From the NCBI GenBank assembly GCA_035295745.1, contig DATGIL010000009.1:1-64000 (forward strand): a stretch of 64,000 nucleotides of DNA, in the 5' to 3' direction. Below, piece by piece: positions 35,698-44,298 of this stretch. Position 1 is the first letter of the stretch. Every line of letters begins with the position of its first letter. The notes under the pieces are model-generated. The model saw only the letters and a list, made by a program, of their open reading frames with translations, had not been told where the DNA came from and searched no databases. The position numbers and the translations under genes were made by a program. The stretch comes from JAIQFL01 sp035295745 (GTDB lineage Bacteria > Acidobacteriota > Terriglobia > Bryobacterales > Bryobacteraceae).

Positions 35698-36827
35698 TCC
35701 TCGTCCTCCGGCCGCCCTGTGCGGTAGGGCAGCGTCATGGTCACCTGAACTCCCCGGGGAAGGCGGTTTTCTGCCGAGAATGTGGCCTTAGCGCCGTACA
35801 GGCGTGTCAGGCGATTCCTGGTATTGGCGAGTCCGATCCCCCTTTCCTCGAAGACGGGAGAGGAACACCCAGGCCCGTCGTCTGTGACTGTCAATGTGAG
35901 ATGGCCGTTCGCTCTGTATACGTTTACGTGGATGAGGACGGGTTCCTCGCTCTGTCCCAATCCGTGGCGCACCGCGTTCTCCACGATCGGCTGAAGGGCC
36001 AGATGCGGGACGAGAGCGTCCGAGACCTCCGGACCGGCATCGATCTGGACGCACAGCCGATCCTCAAATCGAACCTGCTCGATCGAGAGATAAGTCCGCA
36101 GAAAGTCGAGCTCGCGCCAAAGCGGGACTTCCTGTGCTTCCACGTCCTCCAGCGCACGCCGGAGCAGGTCGCTCAGCCGGCCGAGCATCGTTTCCGCTTC
36201 TTTTCCCTTCCGCTGGCGAACCAGAACCATGATCGCGCTGAGGGTATTAAACAAAAAGTGGGGATGCATCTGCATCTTCAAGGCGCTCAGTTGCGACGAC
36301 GCCAACTGCTCGGCGAGTTGCGACGAATGCACCTTCAGTTCCAGGGATTCGCGCTCGCGCCGGCGAGCCTCCTGATTCGACCGGAAGAGTGCCTGCAGGC
36401 CAACCACAGCCCAGTATCGGATCACACCTCCATGCAGATCGTACGGCAGAAGGATCCAGAAATCCTTCACAAACCAGGTTGGCCCCATAAAAGCCGGCAG
36501 CATCCCGATCGCAACCAGCACCGGCACTTCCAGCGCCGTCGACACCACCGAGAAGGCGACCGAGGCGCAGAGATGGAGCGCGATGCGGCGCCGCCGATCC
36601 GCCCCGTCCAGCGGCCAATGACGACCGAGCCAGAGGATAGGAGGGGTGAATGCCGCGCAAATGTACATGGCAGTCATCCAGCCGAAGACGACATTCCGCC
36701 AGGGGATTGCTTCATTGCGTGAGAGCCGCGTCATGAAGTCCTGCGTAATGTAAAAGAGTCCCGCCGCGGTCCAGGCGAGCCAGTATTTCACCCATCGTCG
36801 GATCGTAGGCGGGGACGGCAGCAGCAT
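35688..36827 (-). CDS. LytS-type sensor histidine kinase
   Basis: This 379-residue kinase has four or so N-terminal membrane helices (about residues 13-30, 46-66, 84-105, 120-150) and a short coiled coil. The His-kinase box has His190 in MQMHPHFLFNTLSAI, typical of the LytS/YehU class, and the ATPase has VENAVRHGLG and GPGC with GIGLANTRNRL. ATG at 36827 is preferred over a longer frame to 37001 whose extra part lacks protein character; GGAAG lies upstream. It phosphorylates the co-encoded LytTR regulator. Confidence 0.9.
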   Translation of the reverse strand: MLLPSPPTIRRWVKYWLAWTAAGLFYITQDFMTRLSRNEAIPWRNVVFGWMTAMYICAAFTPPILWLGRHWPLDGADRRRRIALHLCASVAFSVVSTALEVPVLVAIGMLPAFMGPTWFVKDFWILLPYDLHGGVIRYWAVVGLQALFRSNQEARRRERESLELKVHSSQLAEQLASSQLSALKMQMHPHFLFNTLSAIMVLVRQRKGKEAETMLGRLSDLLRRALEDVEAQEVPLWRELDFLRTYLSIEQVRFEDRLCVQIDAGPEVSDALVPHLALQPIVENAVRHGLGQSEEPVLIHVNVYRANGHLTLTVTDDGPGCSSPVFEERGIGLANTRNRLTRLYGAKATFSAENRLPRGVQVTMTLPYRTGRPEDEECV

Positions 36828-37078
36828 TCCGTTTCTTCCATTCTGGTGCGGATCCGGGCAAAAGGGAAGGCAGGCTTGATCAACCGGGCGATTTCGTTGA
36901 CGAGCGACCCCGGCGGATCCAGGAACGTCACCGGACGAACTACCGCGGACGTTCGTCCCAGGGAGCCGCCTCTCCATAGTTTCGAACGGCCAGCTTGTCA
37001 AAAATCCGTAGGCGCGCGGAGCGGCGGAGGGCAGAATTGGAACACTGCGCCGCCAACCGGCGCAATCGAGGAGGAAAT

Positions 37079-38032
37079 GTGGACAGTCATCAGAAGCCAG
37101 TCGTGCGGGGCGCTGTTGCGTTCGTAATTCTGTCGGTGATTGCGTTGAGGGTCACCGCGGCGGAAAAAAGCCCGGAGGTTCCCTTCCCGGACGGCTACCG
37201 TTCGTGGCAGCATGTCAAATCGGTCGTCATCGGGGCCGGGCACCCGTCGTTCGCGAGCGAGGGCACTCGGATGTTTCACTTCTATGCCAATCGACAGGCC
37301 ATCGAGGGATATCGCGCGGGGAGGTTCCCGAACGGATCCGTAATCGTTCGCGAAACCCTGCGCACGACCGTGGGAGAGGGCGAGTCCAAAGGCGTCCTCA
37401 AAGAAGGAGAACGCAGCGCATTGGATGTGATGGTGAAGGATGATCGGCTCTACAAGGAGACGGGAGGGTGGGGATTCGAGGCCTTCGACAGCAAATATGC
37501 CCGGCTGGCCGAGAAGGACCGGGCTCAGTGTTATGCCTGCCACTCGAAGCAGAAGGATCACGATCTGGTTTTCGGCACGCTCCGTGTGGACGACGCCGGC
37601 ACGCCATATCCGGAAGGCTATCGGCACTGGACCTTCCTCCATAGCACGATGGTGCCGCCGACCTTCGATGCGTTCGGGAAGAAACCCTGCGAAAAGCCCT
37701 GCATGGCGGGTGTGTTTCATTTCTATGCGAATGACCAGGCGATGGACGGCTTGCGCACCGGCTCGTATCCGGATGGAGCGATCATTGCCGAAGAGATGCT
37801 GGAGTGGATCTCCACTGCCAACGGCGGAGCTAAGGAGGGGCAGCGCCGGGTGGTTGGCGTCATGGTGAAAGACAGCCAACGCTACGGCTCGACGGGAGGC
37901 TGGGGATACGGAAGTTTTGCGGATGGGAGCAGGGCGGACAAGCTGGATGAGAAATCGCGCGAGGCTTGTCATCAATGCCACATTGCGCGCAAGGATCAGG
38001 GGTACGTCTTTACGGAGTACCGGGAAAGATAG
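37079..38032 (+). CDS. Tandem cytochrome P460-like protein (two heme-binding repeats)
   Basis: This 317-residue exported protein has a signal peptide (VVRGAVAFVILSVIALRVTAA). It has two internal repeats of a cytochrome P460 domain, starting with FPDGYRSWQHVKS and YPEGYRHWTFLHS. Each ends in a c-type heme motif: CYACH at 151-155 and CHQCH at 297-301. Single-domain P460 proteins oxidise hydroxylamine or act in detoxification of reactive nitrogen. I chose the GTG at 37079 because it sits 5 bp after GAGGAGG and begins the signal peptide; an ATG 2 bp upstream is in another frame. Confidence 0.88.
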   Translation: MDSHQKPVVRGAVAFVILSVIALRVTAAEKSPEVPFPDGYRSWQHVKSVVIGAGHPSFASEGTRMFHFYANRQAIEGYRAGRFPNGSVIVRETLRTTVGEGESKGVLKEGERSALDVMVKDDRLYKETGGWGFEAFDSKYARLAEKDRAQCYACHSKQKDHDLVFGTLRVDDAGTPYPEGYRHWTFLHSTMVPPTFDAFGKKPCEKPCMAGVFHFYANDQAMDGLRTGSYPDGAIIAEEMLEWISTANGGAKEGQRRVVGVMVKDSQRYGSTGGWGYGSFADGSRADKLDEKSREACHQCHIARKDQGYVFTEYRER

Positions 38033-38146
38033 ATACGGCAGTCCGTTCGACTGCGCTGGATGCCGGCATCCTTCCTGCAAGTCGATGAGCCTCTCCACGA
38101 GGCCCGCGCACGCGACACGAGATACAGTAGAAGGCGAGGAATTCGT

Positions 38147-39487
<1,341 letters not shown>

Positions 39488-39521
39488 CGCCGGCACAGCG
39501 CGAGTCTGGCGCGGCGAGGCT

Positions 39522-39890
39522 TCACCGCCGCGCCAGAACCGAGCCCAGCCACACGGCAGCATATCCCAGGGACACGCTGCCCGCCACATTCAACAAGCCC
39601 AACCAGAAGCTGCCGTCGCGAATCACCGAATACGTCTCCCACTCGAAGCTGGAAAAGGTGGTATAGCCGCCGAGGAATCCGATCACCAGCAGCGGACGCC
39701 AGGTTTCGCTTGGCGGCAGCCGTTCCGCAATCAGGGTCATCATCAGGCCGATCAGGAACGAACCGGTGATGTTGATGAACATCGTGCCCAGAGGAAAGCG
39801 GGTCCCGGCCCGGCTCATGATCGCCGTGCCCACGGCGTAACGCACAAGCGAACCGATGCCTCCGCCTGCGACGATCAACAGATATTTCAT
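39522..39890 (-). CDS. crcB: Fluoride channel Fluc/CrcB
   Basis: This 122-residue four-helix membrane protein has the Fluc motifs GGGIGSLVRY, GTMFINITGSFLIG and GFLGGYTTFSSF. It forms a dual-topology dimer that releases fluoride from the cytosol. It lies 20 bp downstream of the Ser/Thr-kinase/FGE gene on the same strand and may be co-transcribed. I looked for a fluoride riboswitch upstream and see none in the 20-bp gap. Confidence 0.95.
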   Translation of the reverse strand: MKYLLIVAGGGIGSLVRYAVGTAIMSRAGTRFPLGTMFINITGSFLIGLMMTLIAERLPPSETWRPLLVIGFLGGYTTFSSFEWETYSVIRDGSFWLGLLNVAGSVSLGYAAVWLGSVLARR

Positions 39891-39910
39891 GATTGGCCGG
39901 TCATGCGCAC

Positions 39911-41515
39911 TTACAGGACGCAGCGAAACCCGATGACCTCGTAACGATACCCGGGGCCGAGTTGGCTCCGGCCGGACGCCCGCGCCGCCCGCGCATAATC
40001 GTACCAGGAGCCGCCGCGCATGGTACGCGCAACGCCCGTGGGCGGGCCCTGAGGATCCTGCTTCTCCATCGCCTGATAGTAATCCTTACTGTACCAATCC
40101 GCGGTCCACTCCCAAACGTTTCCTAACATGTCGAACAGGCCGAACGCATTGGGCTTCTTCAAACCTGCCGGCGGCGGGCCGGCGCTGTTGTCCTTATACC
40201 AGGCGATGTCGGCGAGGTTGCCGTAGCGCGGCTCGGTGGTGCCCGCGCGCGCCGCGTACTCCCACTCGGCCTCCGTGGGGAGGCGTCCGCCCGCCCACTT
40301 GCAGTATTCGACGGCCTCGTCCCAGGTAATCATCACGACCGGGAGATGATCATTTCTCGACTCTTCCCGGGCATGCCCGTGAGCCGGTAATGGCATCGGT
40401 TTGCCCGCAGCTTCACAATACAGCTTATAAGCCTTCTCGGTGACCGGCAGTTCGCCCATCCAGAACCCGTGGGAGAGGGTCACCGGATGCGCGGGCTTTT
40501 CGTCGTCGTAGGCCTCCGGGTCGTTCGGTGAGCAACCCATCTGGAAAGTGCCCGCGGGGATCCACACGTAGCGCTGGCGGTCGGCATCGTTGACCCGTAC
40601 CTCGCCTGGCTTGTGCCCCAGGCGCAAGGCCGAAGCCGGCATCTTCACCGTGGTGCGCTCGCCTGGGTCCTTGCGCGGCGGACCTCCCGCCATCCACTTG
40701 GAACTGAGTTCGCTGATGAACTCGGTGCAGGAATCGTAGCGGTCTGCGGGCTTCTTTGAGAGAGCTTTCAGTAGCACCGCGTCTACTGCCTCCGGCAGTG
40801 CGGGGTTCCGGCAACCGGGCGCGGCCGGCGGTTGTAGCAGCACCATCGAAATCAGAGTTCCCAGCAGTTCCGCTTCAAAGACGCGGCAGCCTGTCAGGAG
40901 TTGATAGGCAACGACGGCGAGCGAGTACTGATCGCTGCGGCCGTCCAGATGCTCCGCCTTGATTTGCTCGGGCGACATGAATTCCCAGGTGCCCGTGACT
41001 TTGCCGAAGGTTGAATCGGACGGGATGTCGAGCATCTTGGCGACACCGAAGTCCATGATCATCGCATTCCCCGCCTCGTCGAGCATCACGTTGCCCGGCT
41101 TGAAGTCGCGATGGATCCGGTGCCGTGAGAAGGCATAGTCCAGCGCATCGGCGCATTCTCGAAGCACCCGAAGTGCTAATGCGCGATCGGCAGGCTTACC
41201 GAGCGGCGCAGTCTTACCTAAGGTCACTCCGCGGACAAACTCCATGATGATACACGGCGGGCTTTCATCAGGCACCACATCGTAGATGGAAACGATGTGC
41301 GGGTGCTTCAGGCTCGCGGATGCCTGCGCTTCTCGAATGACTCGCTGTACTGTCTTTTCCCGATCGTCCGCACTCTGCTCGTCGCGCGGCTTGATCTTCT
41401 TGATCGCGACGTCACGCTTGAGCCAGGTGTCCGTGGCCAGGAACACCTCGCCCATCCCGCCTTCTCCCAGTTTTTCGACGATCTGGTAGCGGTCTTTCGA
41501 CGGCATGAAGGCCAT
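39911..41515 (-). CDS. Ser/Thr protein kinase fused to an FGE-sulfatase-type domain
   Basis: This 534-residue soluble protein has a Hanks-type kinase domain (residues 9-275): P-loop GEGGMGEVF, Lys39, catalytic Asp137 in HRDFKPGN and Asp155 of DFG. A short linker follows, then a formylglycine-generating-enzyme-like domain (315-534) with IPAGTFQMGCSPND, PVTEKAYKLYC, GRLPTEAEWEYAARAG, MLGNVWEWTADWY and the C-terminal GFRCVL. The FGE part probably acts as a binding or regulatory module. There are no membrane helices. I chose ATG at 41515; the frame to 41656 lacks family sequence, and ATG at 41506 is also possible. crcB follows it. Confidence 0.88.
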   Translation of the reverse strand: MAFMPSKDRYQIVEKLGEGGMGEVFLATDTWLKRDVAIKKIKPRDEQSADDREKTVQRVIREAQASASLKHPHIVSIYDVVPDESPPCIIMEFVRGVTLGKTAPLGKPADRALALRVLRECADALDYAFSRHRIHRDFKPGNVMLDEAGNAMIMDFGVAKMLDIPSDSTFGKVTGTWEFMSPEQIKAEHLDGRSDQYSLAVVAYQLLTGCRVFEAELLGTLISMVLLQPPAAPGCRNPALPEAVDAVLLKALSKKPADRYDSCTEFISELSSKWMAGGPPRKDPGERTTVKMPASALRLGHKPGEVRVNDADRQRYVWIPAGTFQMGCSPNDPEAYDDEKPAHPVTLSHGFWMGELPVTEKAYKLYCEAAGKPMPLPAHGHAREESRNDHLPVVMITWDEAVEYCKWAGGRLPTEAEWEYAARAGTTEPRYGNLADIAWYKDNSAGPPPAGLKKPNAFGLFDMLGNVWEWTADWYSKDYYQAMEKQDPQGPPTGVARTMRGGSWYDYARAARASGRSQLGPGYRYEVIGFRCVL

Positions 41516-41668
41516 TATAGAGTGGCGTGGAGAGATTCTCGCGAGATTGGGCAGTTTCACACGAAGAATGAGTACTGGGTCAAACTGTGCCGCCCTCAAA
41601 CAAAGATTGAGGGGCCGGTGCATCACATCGGAAAGGCACCTGCACCAATTCCCCAACGGAGGGTGCCG

Positions 41669-42028
41669 ATGAAATACTTACTCAGTTTTCTGATGTTCGT
41701 GTTTTTGTCGACGGTCGCCTTCGCAACCGGGACGCACCCTCGGGCTAACGGACAGTTCTTGGCGACGGCCTATGCACAAACCGGCATCACGAGGTCGGGG
41801 AAGCCGGCACGGCGTGGTTTTGTGGCCGCGGATCCCCGGGTATTGCCGCTGGGGACGAAGGTATTGGTAAGTAATGCAGGTCCATATTCGGGAACTTACA
41901 CAGTGGCCGATACAGGCGCAAAAGTGCGAGGCCGCCACATCGATATATTCATGCCGAGCGTCTACCGCGCGAGAGAGTTCGGCAGAAAAATGGTGCAGGT
42001 GAAAGTGCTCGCTTGGGGCGAAGGCTAA
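41669..42028 (+). CDS. Secreted 3D-domain protein
   Basis: This 119-residue protein has a signal peptide (residues 1-19) and a small 3D domain named for three conserved aspartates (VAADPRVLPLGT, VADTG, HIDIFM). The fold is related to RlpA and the MltA 3D domain and acts on cell-wall glycans in known members such as YocH. Here it is the whole mature protein. The ATG at 41669 has CGGAGGGTG 6-10 bp upstream. It diverges from the kinase gene and converges with the glycosidase gene across hairpin repeats. Confidence 0.85.
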   Translation: MKYLLSFLMFVFLSTVAFATGTHPRANGQFLATAYAQTGITRSGKPARRGFVAADPRVLPLGTKVLVSNAGPYSGTYTVADTGAKVRGRHIDIFMPSVYRAREFGRKMVQVKVLAWGEG

Positions 42029-42058
42029 TTGCTATGCTCTGCCGAAACGCGATGTGGC

Positions 42059-42100
42059 GCAGACACTCCTGTCTGCCGTCTCGACACTCATGTCGAGACG
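42059..42100. repeat. Twin hairpins sharing a GACACTC-N-TGTC core
   Basis: Two perfect hairpins lie back to back in a 200-bp convergent gap. GCAGACA-CTCC-TGTCTGC (42059-42076) has a 7-bp stem. CGTCTCGACA-CTCA-TGTCGAGACG (42077-42100) has a 10-bp stem. They share the loop and inner stem GACACTCNTGTC. A degraded third form, GACTC...GAGTC, appears at 42194-42213. They may act as bidirectional terminators or as a mobile hairpin repeat. Confidence 0.75.
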
Positions 42101-42228
42101 TTTCGGGAGCGCGCCCACTCCGCGATGCAGTTGGTATTCGATGCTCTTGAGCCCCGCCCAGAGTGTTCGCGCCCAAAAGCGTCGAGAAGCCCAGACTCGG
42201 CAAACAGGAGTCTTTTGCGCGCCACCCT

Positions 42229-44259
42229 CTACGCAAAGCCTTCAGACCGTACTTGCCAATTTTCCGGAAACATTTTCAGCCGTGCGATGTGCGCAATCGC
42301 TAATAACAGCCCGCCATTCCCCGGAAGATACACCGGCAAATTCGCGCGCTGCCAAATGTGACCATTCTTTAGCCAGGTATTCTTCGGCGAGTCCATAAAC
42401 AGCGCGTCCATCGCCAATCCGCGCTCCCCCAGACTGGCGGCAGTCATCGCGACCATCGGAAAATCCCAGCCCCACGTGTCGTCCCACTTCCATTCCGCGA
42501 AGACTTTCTTCAGCGTGCGGCGCATCGTCTCGCGATCGACCTTCGTTCCCGGCAGTACACCGAGTGCGCCGAGCATCGAAGGGTGATCCCGATTTCGCTC
42601 GGTGAACGTTTGCGGGCAATTCTCATGCGCCAGATAGACGCCGTCCTTCACTGGCAACGCGGCGAGGTGCTGCCGCACATCGTCCCACCTGGCATTCGGC
42701 GCCATACCCAGTCGCTCGCGCCAGCGCTGCGCGACTGCGAGGGCGTCTGCCCAATACTCCAGCTCGAACGTGGGATTCCACGTTTCGGCCGGCGGATGAT
42801 TCTCTTGCGCAGGGATCACCGGCGGCCCAAGCACATAGCGCTTTCCTTGCGCATCCCACCACGCGAACGACGCCATGAACTCGGCCGAATCGAACACGAC
42901 CTCGCGATAATGTTCCAACGTCTCGCGGGTGGGACGCTCCATGTAGATCAGTTCCGCCATCGAGATGGGATGAGGCTGCTGCCAGATCAACAGCGGCCCG
43001 ATCGGCGACGGACTGTCGCGGCCATCCGGAGAGCACATCTTCGGCCACCGTGCGCCCGCATAGCCCTGGCTCTCTGCCTTGGCGCGCGCCGAAGGAAGAA
43101 TCGTGAGATACCAATCCAGACTGCGCTCCAGTAGCGGCGCGCGCCCCCAGATCGGGAAGTGAGCGGCGTGCCAGTAGTGCATCTCCAGGTGGAACTTGCC
43201 ATACCAGCTGTTGCAGGTAAGTCCGGTCTCTTGCGGCGGCAGCGATCCGGCGCACTGAATCGCGGTGAGGTATTCGGAGAGCACGATGCGGCGTTCGAGT
43301 TCGTGTGCGCGCGAGTCTTGTGCCTTGCTCAGGTCAATCACAGCGCCGCTCGACCAGAAGCGGCTCCAATGCTCGCGCGCCGCACGAATCGCTTCCGCGG
43401 CCGTCGGTAACTGTGCACGCTTCTCCCCTGCCCGCCCGAACCAGCAGACCAGTGCGAGCCGGTCCGTCGAAGGCGAGATCACCCAGCGATGCGGCCCCTC
43501 GCGGCGAACAGCCGCACCCGTCTGCCACGCCAGGGAGACCTGGTACGCGTCGCGATCGAGTACGCGCGCAAAATCCATTCGATTGTTTCCCGCGGCCGCG
43601 GCCTCGGTGCGATGGCGGTCCGGGTGATTCCAATCGGCCGCCGTCATCTCGCCCGATCCATACGGAAACTCGATCACCACGTCGGGCGGCGCAGTCACCG
43701 TGATCGCCAGCAGATCCAACTCGGGATGGCAAGACGTCTCGACCGTCACTTCGCGGCCCCGATAGTGGAAGCGGCTCCGCAACACGCCACTCCACAAGTC
43801 GAGCGTCTGCTCGATCCCCGAGACCTCGTCGGAACTGCCGATCGCAAATCCGATTCGGCCCAGGTGCAGGCGATGTGGATTCTCGCGCAGCCAGTCGAAG
43901 AGTTCCTTCTGCCCGACCGCGCTGCTGGGATAACCGACCTTGCGTCCATGCGTTTCAAACGGCGTGAGCCGCAGTTCTGAGGGACTCCGCAGCGGTGTCG
44001 CGGAGTGCCAGCCCCACTGCGACTGCGTGCACAACGGCAACGATTTTTCGTAGAGCGCAGGGAACGTCTGAAGCCCCGTCGCGTCCGCAGTGAATGCGAA
44101 CTCCCCATTGCCCACCGAGAGCGGCGAGCGCGCGTCGAATGCGTGCAACCAAGGATGGTGACGCTGCACCCTCGCCTGCCGGTCGATGGAATCGGCCGCC
44201 GCGGCGCCAATTCCCGCAGGAACCAAGCTCAGGAAACCACGGCGGGAGAGTCTCACCAA
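42229..44259 (-). CDS. Tat-exported six-hairpin glycosidase-like protein
   Basis: This 676-residue protein has a twin-arginine signal (LSRRGFLSLVPAGIGAAAA). Its body resembles (alpha/alpha)6 glycosidases related to GH65/GH95: NGEFAFTADATGLQTFP at the N-terminal beta-domain, NSWYGKFHLEMHYWHAAHFP in the catalytic core with a probable acid residue, and WGWDFPMVAMTAASLGERG near the C-terminus. It likely cleaves a plant or microbial glycan in the periplasm. The substrate class is uncertain. It diverges from the second ADOP permease gene (39-bp gap). Confidence 0.8.
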   Translation of the reverse strand: MVRLSRRGFLSLVPAGIGAAAADSIDRQARVQRHHPWLHAFDARSPLSVGNGEFAFTADATGLQTFPALYEKSLPLCTQSQWGWHSATPLRSPSELRLTPFETHGRKVGYPSSAVGQKELFDWLRENPHRLHLGRIGFAIGSSDEVSGIEQTLDLWSGVLRSRFHYRGREVTVETSCHPELDLLAITVTAPPDVVIEFPYGSGEMTAADWNHPDRHRTEAAAAGNNRMDFARVLDRDAYQVSLAWQTGAAVRREGPHRWVISPSTDRLALVCWFGRAGEKRAQLPTAAEAIRAAREHWSRFWSSGAVIDLSKAQDSRAHELERRIVLSEYLTAIQCAGSLPPQETGLTCNSWYGKFHLEMHYWHAAHFPIWGRAPLLERSLDWYLTILPSARAKAESQGYAGARWPKMCSPDGRDSPSPIGPLLIWQQPHPISMAELIYMERPTRETLEHYREVVFDSAEFMASFAWWDAQGKRYVLGPPVIPAQENHPPAETWNPTFELEYWADALAVAQRWRERLGMAPNARWDDVRQHLAALPVKDGVYLAHENCPQTFTERNRDHPSMLGALGVLPGTKVDRETMRRTLKKVFAEWKWDDTWGWDFPMVAMTAASLGERGLAMDALFMDSPKNTWLKNGHIWQRANLPVYLPGNGGLLLAIAHIARLKMFPENWQVRSEGFA

Positions 44260-44298
44260 CCCAGAATATTACGTTGCGCCCTGTGCCACCATAATTGC

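Noticed and set aside
39891..39910. Fluoride riboswitch upstream of crcB
   Set aside because: Only 20 bp separate crcB from the upstream gene, and no riboswitch core motif can be seen in or just before it.
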